A stretch of 64,000 bases of DNA. It comes from Moniliophthora roreri. Its lineage: Eukaryota > Basidiomycota > Agaricomycetes > Agaricales > Marasmiaceae. Made by a program: the position numbers and the translations under genes. The notes under the pieces were generated by a model. It saw only the letters and a program-made list of their open reading frames with translations. It made no database searches and was not told the DNA's origin. Location of the stretch: NCBI GenBank assembly GCA_001466705.2, contig LATX02000183.1, forward strand, positions 372,001 through 436,000, read 5' to 3'. This document shows, in pieces, positions 11,449 through 24,340 of the stretch (its first letter is position 1; every line of letters begins with the position of its first letter).

Positions 11449-13113
11449 ATGTCTTCCTCCATTTTCTCAGGTACCAAGAATTTCTGGCGCAAGTCTGTTA
11501 GACAGAAAGAGTCACCTATCTATACTTCAGATATTGGTGCAAACTATCCATTTGAATCAGTCACCTTGGCGGTTATCGGGTGCGGTCAGCGAGGAAACGT
11601 ACATTCCATCCATGCTATTCCCTTCCTTCTAAGGTCCACTTACCCCTATAATCTCAGGCATATGCCATATACGCACTGCAAAACCCTGAAGCTTGCAAGA
11701 TAGTAGCAGTTGCCGAACCTCGCCCAGAACCACGCAGACGTTTTGCAGATCGTTACAAAGTGGACAACACATTGACATTCAACTCTTGGCAAGATCTTCA
11801 TGCTGCTTCAGTAGAGACCATCAAGACCGTTGGGAAACGATTGGCGGATGGGGTCATAATTGCCGTGCAAGATCATCTTCATGTCGAAGTCGCACTCGCG
11901 TTCGCTGAGCAAGGGTATCATATTCTTTGCGAGAAACCCATGGCTACCAGCTTGAAGGATTGCATCATGATTGAAGAGGCTATCAAGAAATCAGGCATCA
12001 TCTTTGGAATGGGACACGGTATGCCTTCCTGGCTCTGGGTCAATACGCCTCAGATAACGCAAGTATTCAACAGTGATGCGCTATTCTCCTTATAGTCAGG
12101 AGATATCAAAGATTGTGCGGTCCGGTGTTTTGGGAAAGTTGATTAACCTCGTCCAAGTTGAACCAGTAGGACATTATCACTTTGCCCATTCCTATGTCCG
12201 AGGTAACTGGGCAAGAGAGAAGGATAGCTCCTTTTCCTTGATGACCAAGAGCTGCCAGTGAGTCGGTCGCAACACGGAATTTAGATCGCCATCAATGCTC
12301 ACTATTCAACTAAAGTGATATCGATATCATATGTCACTGGTTTGGAGCAGTGAAGCCGAAACGAGTGTCATCCTTTGGTTCTCTACAACACTTCCGCTCC
12401 TCTGCAAAACCCATAGAAGCTGGAGATATTGATCGTTGCCTTGATTGTCCCATCGAACGTGAGTGTCCCTACAGTGCCAAGAAAAGTAAGTGTATGGACA
12501 CCTCTCTGTTTCAGCCCGGATCTCTCATAACTCGCCTGCAGTCTACCTCGATCGAGTCTCTCGTGGGGAGACCAGATGGCCGGTCAGCGTCCTCGTGAAC
12601 GACGTCCCTGATATCGAGAACATTACACAAGCTCTCAAGACGGGACCCTATGGACGTTGTGTATACGAATGCGATAACGATGTTTGCGACAATCAGGTCG
12701 TGAATCTCGAATTCGAGAATGGGGAGACTGCATCCTTTACCATGGTCGCATTTACCTCTGCGATATGCGACCGCCAGCTACGGATGCACTTTACACACGG
12801 CGAGATCATTGGCGACATGTCAACCTTTACAGTAACAGACTTTCGACAGAACAAGAAAACAACACACAGACCAAAAGACGAGGGCGGAGGCCATGGTGGT
12901 GGAGACACGGGATTGATCAGAACGTTTGTCGAAGCTGTGCGAGTAGGAGATCAGAAGGTACTCGGGACAGATGTAGAAGAGGTTCTCAAGAGTCACCTAA
13001 CTGTTTTTGCGGCGGAGACTAGCCGCAGGGATGGTAAAGTGGTGGACTGCATCGAATTTGAGCAGAAGGCGCGAGAATCCGTAAAGCAGCTTCATGTGCA
13101 CGAACTACGATAA
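11449..13113 (+). CDS. Gfo/Idh/MocA-family NAD(P)-dependent oxidoreductase
   Basis: Probable sugar or polyol dehydrogenase. The start at 11449 gives MSSSIFSGTKNFWRKS. The Rossmann nucleotide-binding stretch follows (VTLAVIGCGQRGN, a GxGxxG-type loop), then VAVAEPRPEPRRRFADRY. The family EKP motif with its catalytic Lys is in 'YHILCEKPMATS', and the substrate side contains MGHVMRYSPYSQEI. A Cys cluster in the middle (RCLDCPIERECPYSAKK) could bind metal and occurs in a subset of these enzymes. The C-terminal domain has 'GRCVYECDNDVCDNQVVNLE' and 'DTGLIRTFVEAVRVGD'. Length is about 475 residues, longer than minimal members. The substrate is unknown. A TATA-like CTATTTAAAT lies about 30-40 bp before the start. 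Confidence 0.88.
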
Positions 13114-13310
13114 TGTTTGATAAATGTATATTTCAGATATTCCAGATAACAAATCAATAACAGTGTATGTATCTACTACTAGATGACTTTCAGGTGCACA
13201 AAATGAAAGCGTACAAGGGACATTGACGATAAGTAATGAATGCAGGGTGTAACAAAGCGATGGAGTGTGCAAAACCACTGGAAATATGATAAATAAGGAC
13301 GAGACGAACG

Positions 13311-15161
13311 TCAATCCTGAAGCTCAAGTTCACGACGAATGATTTCGCGAACTTCTCGCAATCCTCCTGCTTCCTTCTTTACCCTCTTGGGGCTTCGAGT
13401 GAGAAGCTCTTGAGCACTATCCACCTTGCCTCCGGGACTAGATGGAGCTGCATTGCTGGGACTCTTCAAATCAACGTTCAAGGAAGATGGCATCTCGAGC
13501 CAGCTCTCGCCGGTGATGCTCAATGGCTTCAGGAAGAAGGGACAAAGCTTCGTGAGCATGTCCAGGGATTCGTTGGCCTCGGCAATAGAGATGGGTACAG
13601 GTGATGATTTGACAATGGCAGATGCCACATCAGCTTTCGGAAGAGCACGTCGTTTACGAGTGCTGGGAGTTGCAGTAGACCCGCTTGTAGAGGCAGAAAA
13701 CAACCTATGAGAGAAATAAGCTTTCAATATATTCAGGCCAAACGAGAGGAAACTGAACCCACATCCAAACACTTTCAGCGACGCCACCTAGGCGGCCTAA
13801 TAAACATTTGCGTCGCATCTCATCCTGGCTGTGCTTTAAGAGTTGGTCCTGTGATAACTTGTTCCCATGAATATCTGTGGCCCGCTTCGATGGAGAAGCC
13901 GAAAGAGACCTTTGGCGGATCCGTTCGTAAAGAGCCTCGCGACGAGAGGTCGTTGGTGTCTGTGGAATTGGTTGTCGACCTCTCGGCGTATTGTCAACTG
14001 AAGCGTTAGATGATACGGGTGTGCGAGTTGTGGACATGAGCAATTCATCCGCTTTATTAGAATGAGAGGAAGGGGTAGTCGGAAAAAGCACTGTATTTTT
14101 AGATGGAGATGATGTGATTATTCTTCGTTTGTTAGGCGAGGACAGCCGTGAAGAAGGCGTGATCGGAGCAGGCATAGCGAATTCATCTCTGATAGCAGGC
14201 GGGAGCTTTCGGGGCGAACGCGACGGAGAGGAGGGAGTTTGTAGGACGTCTGTTGTAGACCTCGACGACGATACGGCCTTTGGAGAAACAGAAGCGAATA
14301 TCTTTGTTAGGGAGGAGGTTTTTGCGGGTACCGACAGTTTGGGGAGATCGGCGAGAGGGATAGATGGTATGACAGAGGATTTCTCGTGGAGCTATGTGGA
14401 GATTAGATTATTTATATGAACAAGAGCTAATAATCTCACCTTAACCCATGACAACAGCTTCACATGAAACTCGCGACGACGAGTCTCAGCAGCAGCGGTC
14501 CATCGGGCAACTGCTGCCATACCGCCTCCCATCTCCTTGTCAATGTTCATTTCAACCTCGATCCCGATACCATAGGCAGGTACTCGTCTTCCCTCTCCCT
14601 TTGAAAAATGTGTCGCAGAGCTGATGACGAAGCCCATCGACCCGCGTGTCCAATCCTTGGTTTGCGGAGGTGGAGCATCCAGGAATGGATTTTCATCTTC
14701 CTCTTCGGCCTTATCGCCGTCAACCTTCGATTTTCCATCCCATTCCCATAGCCAACAGAGTCTTCGCAGGTCGTCGGTGGTGAATTGCGTTGGCAGGCCA
14801 GTATAAGTGGTCAGTGAGATGTGGTTTAACACATTTCGAACAATTCCTGTGTCAGAAGATGGGGACACTGCACAAGTGGCAAGAGCATGGGATAGTGATT
14901 GTTGAAGAGCTGTCTGAATCGATTCTAGACGTGTCAGATGCGATGGCAGGGTGATGTCGGGTTCAACCGCGCCTTTTCGAGATGAAGGAGGTGGAGTAGG
15001 TGGCCTATAACTACCGTCAGATGATGATACAGATGAAAGCGTATATGAACTGACGCAATTCTCATTTTCTTTGGCGTGAGGGTGTTCTGGTCGGGGTCGG
15101 TTGGTGGACATCTCTTCTTCTTCCTGGGCGAAAGTGGAAGTTCAGAATAGATATCCGCCAT
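13311..15161 (-). CDS. CDT1: Cdt1-like DNA replication licensing factor
   Basis: Putative origin-licensing factor that loads the Mcm2-7 helicase with Cdc6 and ORC. The start at 15161 gives [17 protein letters not shown], with a CDK-type SP site and a basic NLS-like run. A 50-bp intron (15005-15054) joins it to [11 protein letters not shown]. The central domain reads [19 protein letters not shown] and '[16 protein letters not shown]', then [15 protein letters not shown] and [13 protein letters not shown], matching a Cdt1 central winged-helix pattern. A linker is full of SP/TP sites. The C-terminal part, '[20 protein letters not shown]' with [14 protein letters not shown], fits the Cdt1 C-terminal winged helix. 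Sequence drift in this family is high, so the name is an inference. It ends with [10 protein letters not shown]. Confidence 0.62.
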
Positions 15162-16791
15162 AACAATAGAGATAAGTAATAGAAGGAGAAAAGAGCAGCA
15201 AGTGGAAAGCAAAAGCAGGTGTCGCGTATCGACCCCGACACAGACACTCAAGACAAGTGTAACTCGAGAAGAACGACGCGAACCAACTCAAGAACGCGCT
15301 GCAACACGATTTCCCACGCTCTCACGCTCCCCTTGTCTTTCCCATTCTGCGAACAATAAGTCCCATTGTCGCTCACTATCAAAGCATCTGCTTTCTATGA
15401 TGGATTTCAGCAGCCTGGATGAAACGCAAATCTGGATAGGACGCCGTCAACAGAGATGAGCCCGGAGCTTTAGCGCTGAGACGGGAAAGGAGTTCGCCGA
15501 GGAACAGGATTTTCGAAGCAATTTAGACTCACGTTGAATGCCGGTATTGCAAGCTATTTGGAAGCCCGTACTCTTAGGAGCGATCGAGTACCCGCAGCAC
15601 GCGTCTCGCGAATGTGATTCTGGTCATAAGATGGTCGCCACTATGAGCCTAACTCAAAACTTCGAAGTAACCGGAGCATATATTGAATTCACCGAAGCTG
15701 TCTTCTTCGTAAGTAGCTTCAAGTTTTTGACGTCGTCAAGAGCCCGTCCTGATCCAGCGTGTCGGTTTCCTACCCTCGATTTACGGGTGTGTCGGACACG
15801 GAAGCACGATTGGAAAGCGCCAGCATAATTCGGGAGATCACGGTACGTGTCTGGATCTTGCATTTTACTGGCCATAGCTGAATGCGCTGAAGCCTATATC
15901 TTCCATTCGTTCTAGAGTTCTGATTCCGTTCAATTTGTTGTTAAGGAAGTCGTGAGTCTACATTACCTCTTGTTTATTCGGAACCAGTCTTGAATTTAGT
16001 CCGATTGCCTCAACCGCGATTCAGGCAAATTTTTCACTTTAGATACTGTGCTCCTATTTACAGATTGTTGGTTGCCAACTGTCGAACTCACTGGCTCTCA
16101 GGAGGGCCATAGAGCATACTAAGGGTCTTGGGTTACGCCCTATATATCCCATCACCTTGAGTGAGCTGCTCCTGTGTTTGCGTTGCTGCTTCCTCCCGGT
16201 GCTTCTTGATCATCCAGTGGCGGCTAGTTTACAGCCTCGGGATCAATACATGACACGCTTCCAAAATCAAACTTTCAACATCACCCTCTTCATCAGTCAC
16301 ATTCCACTAAGGAATGATTTGTACTTCGCAGTCCTGTCTTTCCCATTCCCTTCCAGCTCATGTTCCATACAAGACTGGTATTCTACTCGATATGCATTAT
16401 GACTTGTGCTGACCTCAGGAATGACTGGAAGTTCACGTCGCCATTCGGCTCCTTGGATGTGTCCGTAACCAAAATCAATGGAATAATATATTTTGGTGAT
16501 GGAAGTTTCTTTTGACGTATAGCGGATATTTGTAGAAGAGTTCCATTTTAGATCTGGGCCTCCCCCTCGACAATGCTGTATGTATGGTGCGGTGCATCAA
16601 CGCATTTCCGGTGTCGTGCGACTTTTGAAGACAGACTAAGATGGCTGCTCGCCGAACTGCCATTCCTGTCGCGAAGGTTTCTGTCATAATATAATCAGGT
16701 AAGAAGCCTATCCTCAACTTCATGCCTTAAAGGCCTCCCCCTCTTTCGTCAAACTCTTTGCACCACCACTCTTCTTAACCCTTCACTCTCA
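15162..16791. other. 1.6-kb intergenic region, no supported gene
   Basis: Contains the CDT1 5' side and the promoter of the CCCH gene. A TATA-like CTATATATCCC is near 16140. A good donor (GTAAGT at about 15711) follows a 25-codon open stretch starting at 15631, but no convincing protein emerges. A 17-codon upstream reading frame lies near 16640, with pyrimidine-rich leader sequence just before 16792. Confidence 0.5.
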
Positions 16792-18652
16792 ATGGCGAGC
16801 ACCCAATTAGCTGGGAGCACCGTTCAACTCTGGTTTGCATTTTCAATCTCTTTCAACGCACTCTCGAGGACTAATGGCCATATGACCAGGAACGATGAGA
16901 TTCGCAGAATGATGAGTATGTGGCTCATTGTATCCATATTCCGTCAAAGCACTTACACTTCTACCTCAGGCCTCGCGAATGCTACTATCAAGCAACATCG
17001 AGAACTCGAGAGTCGCATAGCTGAGCTCGAGCTGCAACTCGCGGCATGGAAGCAAGCCCATGCTGCTGCTCTCGATACATCTGAAGCCTATAGAACCCAG
17101 ATCGCGACGCTCAACAGGCAAATCTCAAGCCTCGATGTCCTGAAAACAGTGCGTACATCTTGCTACCTTGTGCTCCCTGCTGAGGGGGTGACACGTGTAG
17201 GATATCGACCCTCTCATCCTTTGTCTAATCAATGGTGACGACACTTTCTTCTCAAAGCAATTACTCGAACTTGGCTATCAGGGCGGACAAAATGCAGCGC
17301 AGCATCTGACGAAGGGCATTGCTGAGTTTCTATCAACAGAAGACGTGCAGCTCTATGGACGCCTGTCTTTTTGGATCATCCTTTTTGTCAACAAGGACCA
17401 CCTTGCACATACTCTCGCTATTCAAAACGTCTGTACACAAGAACAATTGGATGCCTTTTTGACGGTGAGCATATACTCGGGTGTCATCTACTCGTTGCTG
17501 ACGACAAATTCAGGGATTTACCCAAGCCTCTCCGCGATTTTTAATTGTCGATATTTGTCGTGGCGAAGCATCGGTGGAAGTTAAAATTAAAGGTAAGTTT
17601 TGGCTGCCATTAGTGAAGTCGGCTTTGGCAAGCTAAGCATTATTTGCCTGAAGAGTACCTGAGAACTTATGCCTATTTCCCCCAAACCCTGAGGGTATTT
17701 TGTGGTGGTGAGCATTCTTGTCCCTCTTCGTGTATGAACGTTTACATAGGGTGACATGTGTACAGGATGCTTCAACCTCGTAAACTCTGGATCATTTGCT
17801 AAAATAGAGGCCGATGGATTACTCGGAAAATTCGTCCTGTTGCACTCTTTTGTCGGCCCGCAGCTTTCTAACTATGCTCAGTCATACAAGATGCCATGCC
17901 TGCAGATAGAGGGCCTGCTTATGGAAAATAACCTTCTCCTGGATCCGCGTTTCTCGCAGCCTTCTCCAGTGCTGGTTTCGCCATTCGGTGCCGCACCAGG
18001 AAACGGAGGCCTCGTGAGTCCCCAGTCGCCCGTTCATATTGGGGGGCGTTTTATTGATGCATCACTGGTAAGTGCTTTGAATATGTACCGAACCGGGCTT
18101 AAGCTTACGGTCTCGCTAGCCTTTGCATAAACGTGTGTTCCATCCAGTCTTCTCGTCGCTTGCGGTTCCTCATTCATACGTTGTCTCAGAAAATCCGCCA
18201 CCGTGTAACGAACATTATTTAATGACGTGTTCGAAAGGGGTGAGTCCTGAATTGCTTGTCGGTAGATCGAGTACTTAATTTCGCCAGGCTGGGCAATGCA
18301 AGTACTCCCATGAATATGTACTGAGCCCAGAACAACTGGCTTCCCTCGCCAGCAACGCAAAAAAGGCACCTTGTAACTGGCTCAAGAATGGTAATGTGCT
18401 GTCTATCCGCATAAGTTTTGTCGAAGCTCATGTCAAGACGTAATAGGCTTGCAGTGCCCATACGGGAACAAATGCTGCTGGGGCCATGTTTGCCCCAATG
18501 GGCCGAAGTGTTTCCACCTCAGCAAGGGGAAATGTTGGTTCAAAGGAGGTTTGCAATTGTTGTTTCGGCTAATTTCTCGTCCACTGATTCCGACTTCAGA
18601 TGGTATGCATAACGCACCGCTCTCTCCCCCTCTCACGGTTCGAGAATGCTGA
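16792..18652 (+). CDS. CCCH zinc-finger protein with an NYN-like (DUF7923-type) domain
   Basis: Likely cytoplasmic RNA-binding protein, possibly a nuclease. The start at 16792 gives MASTQLAGSTVQLW. A coiled coil follows (KQHRELESRIAELELQLAAW, about residues 20-75), then a domain beginning 'DIDPLILCLINGDDTFFS'. That domain contains GYQGGQNAAQHLTKGIAEFL, 'YGRLSFWIILFVNKDHLAHT', FLIVDICRGEASVEVKIKEY and CFNLVNSGSF, which fits the NYN-like DUF7923 fold. The C-terminus carries tandem zinc fingers: a C-x7-C-x6-C-x3-H finger (CNEHYLMTCSKGAGQCKYSH, joined across an intron), a C-x8-C-x5-C-x3-H finger starting CNWLKNGLQCPYGNKC, and a third Cys-rich unit. About seven introns; the stop is at 18652. Catalysis is not proven. 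Confidence 0.82.
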
Positions 18653-19068
18653 GGTGGACAGCGGCCTATTGTTTTTGTACACAGACCCTCATTTTACTCC
18701 AGTATTGTCAACTGCGCTACCACTCTCCTTTCATGCTCATCGTAATGGGCTATACTCACAATTAAAGGAAGCTAACATCTAAGTGTAATCTACTAATGGG
18801 TCGGAGAGGGATCATTTTTCATCGGTAGCGGCCATTATTGTTATTATTGCGACAATGTACATACATTCGGTTTATATTTCTTGGGGGTTATACGCTAATA
18901 TTGCACTGCTTGACTTGACGGACGGAGGTGGATCCCGACATTTCCTTTCGGGGCTGAATGTCTTCGGCACTCAGCGAGATATCGATCAATAAACGACCAG
19001 ATCGTTCCCACTGACAACTCATCCTTCTCTCATAGCGTCGCAAACCTTCAAAGCCCTATTCTTAAATC
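18653..19068. other. Intergenic, no gene seen
   Basis: A 416-bp gap holding the CCCH gene 3' side and the Rho-GDI promoter. No ORF, repeat or recognisable site is supported. Confidence 0.5.
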
Positions 19069-20046
19069 ATGTCTGCGGTAAATCCGTCCCAATAGCCCCG
19101 AAGTCATCTTTTCTGACCAAATTTTAGCCTCACGACGATGATCAGGAAGATCTCAAGCCCACCACCACCCCTGGTCAGACCAAACGTTTTATAGATGGCA
19201 ACGATCCTGACATTTATCCTAGGGTACAAGCCCGGTGCTGCTAAGACTGCTGATGAGTATGCGAAGCTAGATGAAAATGATGAGAGCTTGGCAAGATGGA
19301 AGGCTTCTCTTGGAATTACCGGGAGTGGAAACGCAGATATCAGTGGATCCAAAGTTCGTTTTTCTCCTTACTCGAATAAGTATGGCATTAATCGAGCTGT
19401 TGATAGGTCACCGTCCTAACACTCGAACTGGACTCACCTACGCTGCCCGCAGGAAAGAAGGTCATACTGGACTTGAAGGACGAGGCCAGAATCAAGGACA
19501 CCAAGAAGAACCCTATCATTATCAAAGAGGGGGTTGAATACAAGTATGTGCATTCTTTTCAAATCCAATCCTGTTCTAATATATCTTGCAGCGTCCGGAT
19601 CACATTCAAAGTGAACCACTCCATTATATCGGTCTGTGCCAATTCCATATTCTACTCTTCCTTGCTAGGTACTCATCCAGACTGTCCATCAGGGAGTTCG
19701 CTACATTCAAGTCGTCAAACGTTCCGGTATCAAAGGTGTGAACACTGGCCGTTGAACTCCTGTTTCTGGGCTAAACGAAGGGACATGCAGTCGATAAGCT
19801 CGAGCAGATGCTCGGTTCGTACGGTCCTCATCCGAATGGTGAAGCGTACAAAAAGGATTTTGACTCTGAGGAATCCCCATCTGGCATAATTGCACGATCT
19901 GGGACATATGACGTTAGAAGTCGGGTTGTCGACGACGACGGTGAAATTTACGCTGGTATGTTTCGTCTCATCGCTTCTTCGCCATTTAATACTGACAGCG
20001 AGGGTCAGATTGGGATTGGCATTTCAAACTCGCGAAAGAGTGGTAA
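19069..20046 (+). CDS. RDI1: Rho GDP-dissociation inhibitor
   Basis: Cytosolic chaperone that extracts prenylated Rho, Rac and Cdc42 GTPases from membranes. The start at 19069 gives MSA, then after an intron PHDDDQEDLKPTTTPGYK, the usual flexible acidic arm. The helical regulatory part reads ADEYAKLDENDESLARWKAS and LGITGS. The immunoglobulin-like fold follows: VILDLKDEARIKDTKKN, 'IIIKEGVEYNVRITFKVNHS', GVRYIQVVKRSGIKVDKLEQ and MLGSYGPHPNGEAYKK. The end is the family signature RSGTYDVRSRVVDDDGEIYA, then GWDWHFKLAKEW. Length is about 200 residues, as expected. Six or seven small introns. Confidence 0.95.
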
Positions 20047-20332
20047 ACGGAGAGATTGGGCTCGCTTTCCCTCCCTATTGTCATCATATATGTAGCCTTT
20101 GCTCCTTCCCCTATACACCTATCGATGGTCACAGTATGCCGTCGGCCTTCTTGTCGTGGATTTGGATTTGAAGTACCAAATGAACAAGTTGTACTTAACG
20201 GAATACACACTTCCATAGTGAAGTACTGATAGACTGACCAGTCGTGCGATACATTCAATTGGTTCCTGCTGTCAGTAGTGTCACCCTGCAGTCCTGTCAC
20301 ATGCCCGTGTTCGTAAAAAATTCTGTCAACAA

Positions 20333-21681
20333 ATGATTTGGTCAATACCGCGAACACCTCGACTTCAATGCCTAAAGAAAGTCCCTCGGAATGCTTCGAC
20401 TAGACTTACTTCGCCTCTACAAATACGACATCAGACCAACAGCGCCTTGGGGCGGACGCAAATAGCCTCTCAAAACCCGGCGAGTCTCCTTCCTCCACGA
20501 CCATGGGTCGAACGTTTGCCATCGCCACTCCGGCCGTATATGTATCTTATGCGAATCGACAAGCCTATTGGAACTCTGATATTATTTTATCCGTGTAGTG
20601 AGTCCCTGTTGTCAACGTGTTTTTTCAGAAAACTTATCAAGACTTGTTAGCGTGGTCAATCACCATGGCATCTTATGCTCTCGAGACTTCCTTCACCACT
20701 CCTCTCAAATACATCAGCCTCTTTGGACTCGGAGCATTCATTATGCGAGGAGCAGGATGTACCATCAATGACATGTGGGACAGATCTTTGGACAAGTCTG
20801 TGGGTGCGTGTCTTTTTCTCAACAACCTACTGGCAGTCGATTCAAGTCAGTCACGGCTGCTTTTTCCAAGATAGAACGCGTGAAAGGCCATTAGCAAAGG
20901 GGGACCTTTCTCAGAGACAAGCGCTTGTGTTTCTTGCCGGGCAACTGACTGCGGGTTTGGGAGTATTGCTACAGTTGAATTGGTATAGGTACGTGTCCTT
21001 TCTCTCTCACTGTGGCCGATATGCCGACTTTCAACTCAGTATCTTCCTGGGCGCGTCCTCCTTGTCGGTGGTCACAGTCTACCCCTTCATGAAGCGTGTC
21101 ACCTACTGGCCCCAAGCCGTATTAGGTTCGTAGAACATACCTGGAAAGCTTCAATATAATTCAACAAGTTCCTTGTAGGACTAGCGTTCAACTGGGGAGC
21201 TCTCCTCGGTTGGTCAGCAGTTGCCGGTGCAGTCAACTGGTCTGTCTGTGTCCCCCTCTACGCGGGAGGTGTCGCTTGGACATTGGTATACGATACTATT
21301 TACGCTCATCAGGTCTTCATCTCCCTTCAGCCGTGAACAATTAATTAAGATACTAAGCCAACTCTCCAGGACAAGAAAGACGACGTAACAGTTGGAATCC
21401 GGTCTACTGCTCTACTTTTCGGGCCCCAGTCTCGGGCAATCCTGACTGGTCTCTCCATGTCATCAATCTCGCTGATTACCCTTGCGGGATATCTGAACAC
21501 CCAAGGTGTTCCTTTCTATTTGGGCGTTGGTTTAGCTGCTACTCAGCTTGCGCGGGTCTTATACAACACCGATTTTGACGTGCGAGAGAGTTGCTGGAAG
21601 GGATTCGTAGGCTGCGGATGGTCAGGATTCTGGATATGGATGGGTGCTACTGCAGATTATGCATTGACGTTGATATGGTAG
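20333..21681 (+). CDS. COQ2: 4-hydroxybenzoate polyprenyltransferase (ubiquinone biosynthesis)
   Basis: Inner mitochondrial membrane prenyltransferase that attaches the polyprenyl tail to 4-hydroxybenzoate in coenzyme Q synthesis. The start at 20333 gives [20 protein letters not shown], basic and Ser/Thr-rich as in a presequence. The UbiA-family entry motif [16 protein letters not shown] follows. The first Asp motif is in [19 protein letters not shown] (NDxxDxxxD). After an intron come [14 protein letters not shown] and '[20 protein letters not shown]'. The second Asp motif is '[13 protein letters not shown]'. Several transmembrane helices follow to the stop at 21681. Length is about 345 residues, with no missing key residue seen. 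Confidence 0.94.
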
Positions 21682-22043
21682 CACGATAGTTATACACTTG
21701 TTTTATTGCGTCGCAGAATAACTATAGACGACACGTTGAATGAAGCAAACCATCCGATGTCCTAAATTGGCATGAACAGGAGTAGGCAAGAAAGTTGTTA
21801 ACGTGATACAAATAGGGGTGATGATGAAGAGGATCTTCTAACGGGACAAAATAGACCATATTAACTACAGTAATGGGTAAAAGCAAGATAGATAGATGTA
21901 ACAGGACATTGCAGCGAATTAGGTAAAGTGGTGCCGTGGACAATGAACGAAAAACGCGGACAGATTAATTAAAACAAACCTGGTAGGACTCCGGCTTCCC
22001 CGCCAGCAAGATAGAGAACATGTCAAAGGAGGGAAGGCCGGCT
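21682..22043. other. Convergent 3' intergenic region
   Basis: A 362-bp gap between the COQ2 and Ytp1-like stop codons. It is AT-richer than its neighbours, and no gene or repeat is supported. Confidence 0.5.
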
Positions 22044-24340
22044 TCAGGCTGAGCTGTGATATGTCACTTTGGGATTTACTCTCGACTTCAAGAATCCCTT
22101 GAAGCCGACGACGAACACTGTCCAGCACATTGCAAAACACGTCATGGCAACGGCGACGTTAAGGAACATCATGACATCTGTCGCGGGGCTTATCAGTATC
22201 ACTGTGGACCGAAGAGATATTAGATATTGACGTACCATCTCTTCCTCTTCGCATTGCAGCAATGGTGATTTCCTCCGTGGAGAACATGAAGCAGAGGCCG
22301 CCACAAGCTAGGAAGAAGCTTCCGAGGGCTTCAGTGGGCGGTCGCGAAGGGAGTATTGACCGAGGAGGCCCAAGCCAGAGGAAGAAGTAGGTCATGCATC
22401 GCAGAACGGACCAAGCAAGGAGTAAGCTTCCCCAAAGTTGATGGATCTGGACCTAAAAAACGGCGACACCCAGTTTAGAAGGGAATTCTCAAATCAGTCG
22501 CAACTCGGAACTCGTCTCACCTGGAAGACGTATGTTTGTGCATGTGCCGACATTGCAGCGCCTGTGACACCGATTACAAGAGCCGGGAACGGGTTGAAGC
22601 TAGCCACGTAGCTCGGAGGTTCGGCGACAGACTCCTGAGACCTCCTTGACGGCTTGAGCGCAGATATTGTTGATGACGCCAACCATTGGCGCACAACCTT
22701 TGATTCGATCGCCATCCCGAGGAGGCCGGCGAACCAGAACATCACCTGACGTAACAATTTCCAATTGATTAGTCAAGCGTCCCATGGGCAAGATGAACAA
22801 ACATACCGCTATCCCGATGTGTTGAATTTGCTTAGTGGTAAAAGGGTCTCCTGGTTGGGCACCGAATCTTTCCATCCAGGTATTACTAATACCGTAAAGG
22901 AAAATGACCAAGGACTCGGTGAATTCTGCGCTCGGGTATTCGCCCGATGGCGCTCTGTTCCAGGCCCAACCAAGTTCGGAAAACGAACCCAGATAGCGAG
23001 CGAATGAAACGAGGCCATAGCACCAGAAAATGCCACCTTTTATCAAATGTGCAAGACAACCGTTGATATAGCTTTGCCTGCAACCGCCTACCATGACGCT
23101 GGTGAGGATTCAATGTCAAAATATCAGAATTATAGACGTACCAGTATATATGGTAATACCGCTCAGAACCTGAGCAAAAGCCCAGAACACCAAGACTCGT
23201 TCGAGAGTAGCAAAGACACCGGTCCCTATTCGGCGAATCAAAGGGACTCGGGTCTTGGTAGAGAAACGGCTACCATCAAGATCATGCAAGGTTTCGTCGG
23301 AGTGAGAATCAGTGCGATGGCCATAGAGCGTGGTCTCTGAGGCTTGAGAATAATCGCGACGATGGCGCCTAACATCGTTTGCCCATTGCGCTGTCACGCC
23401 GTGCTGATTGTCAGCCTCGTAGTGAACGCGCTTGTGCGGTGGAGGCGACGGGGGCGCAATCTCTTCTGGTTCTTCTGCTACAAGATGCGCATACTCCAGT
23501 TCGATAGCACCCGAATCGTCCTCCTTCCCTCGGACGATGGTATTCCAAAAGTGGCGCGGTTGCAGTTTTTCGCCGCTTCGGACCCAAGTAACGATGCGTC
23601 GGAAAATGCTGAGCAAGTCAACAGTCGTTAATGCCACCGAGAGGGCAAGTAACGCATAGCCTTGCTTTCCGTGAACCGCACCTATCCGAGGAGTTTGAGA
23701 TGGAGAACGATGTGACAGATGATCATCGAGACAACCAACCTTCATACCTATAAACCGGGTCAACGGAGTTCCTAATTGAGACATGAAATGACCAGGACGT
23801 ACATATTTGGTGTGAGCTTTCGGTACAGCCCGCTCGAGGCACACCCAAGAACAGCGAACACATAGAAAGATGACATTACTATTCCATGGCAGGCGTGATT
23901 AACCGATCTCATCGCGATACCTGGGTCAAAAAGCAGACACGGGTTGAGAAGACATTGTGACATAAGCCTTCGGAGGACGGAAAACGGATAATAGGTGGAA
24001 TAGAAGGGCTCTCACCGACTGGAAGTGCAACAAAAAAAGCGAGGGACATGAAGAAACCATGTGCTAGTATGTAACCCGGATGCCTTTCCGACGCGTGCTC
24101 TGGGTCTTCCCAATCGATTGTGTAGTAGGATGGAGGAGTAGGTTGGTGGTACATTGCGACTTCTGTTTCGTTCAACTCCTGTAGGGGTGCCCCTTTATGG
24201 TGGCGATGTTCTCCGCCATCGCGCTGTGCTAACGGAAGAGATGATCTCACTTGAATTTCATCGACCTCGAGGCTCGGAGAGGCGAAGGAACATGAGGGGA
24301 GGAGGAGAAGGACCGGGAGAATGGCTGAAGACCAACGCAT
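22044..24340 (-). CDS. Ytp1-like multi-pass membrane protein (DUF2427 plus Ytp1 domain)
   Basis: Fungal membrane protein of unknown molecular role. The start at 24340 gives MRWSSAILPVLLLLPSCSFA, a clear signal peptide. A luminal stretch precedes 'HPGYILAHGFFMSLAFFVAL', and then 'MRSVNHACHGIVMSSFYVFA', the DUF2427 region with its conserved HG and H residues. A long hydrophilic loop (about 23,650-23,250) is rich in His, Arg and Ser. The Ytp1-type C-terminal domain contains RVLVFWAFAQVLSGITIYTG, GCLAHLIKGGIFWCYGLVSF, 'FTESLVIFLYGISNTWMERF' and 'VMFWFAGLLGMAIES'. It ends with 'AVAMTCFAMCWTVFVVGFKG' and a stop at 22044. Length is about 600 residues, typical of the family. Confidence 0.85.

Noticed and set aside
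15631..15877. Possible two-exon mini-gene (MVATMSLTQNFEVTGAYIEF, then VGFLPSIYGCVGHG)
   Set aside because: A good donor is present, but the frames are short and no family or codon bias supports it.
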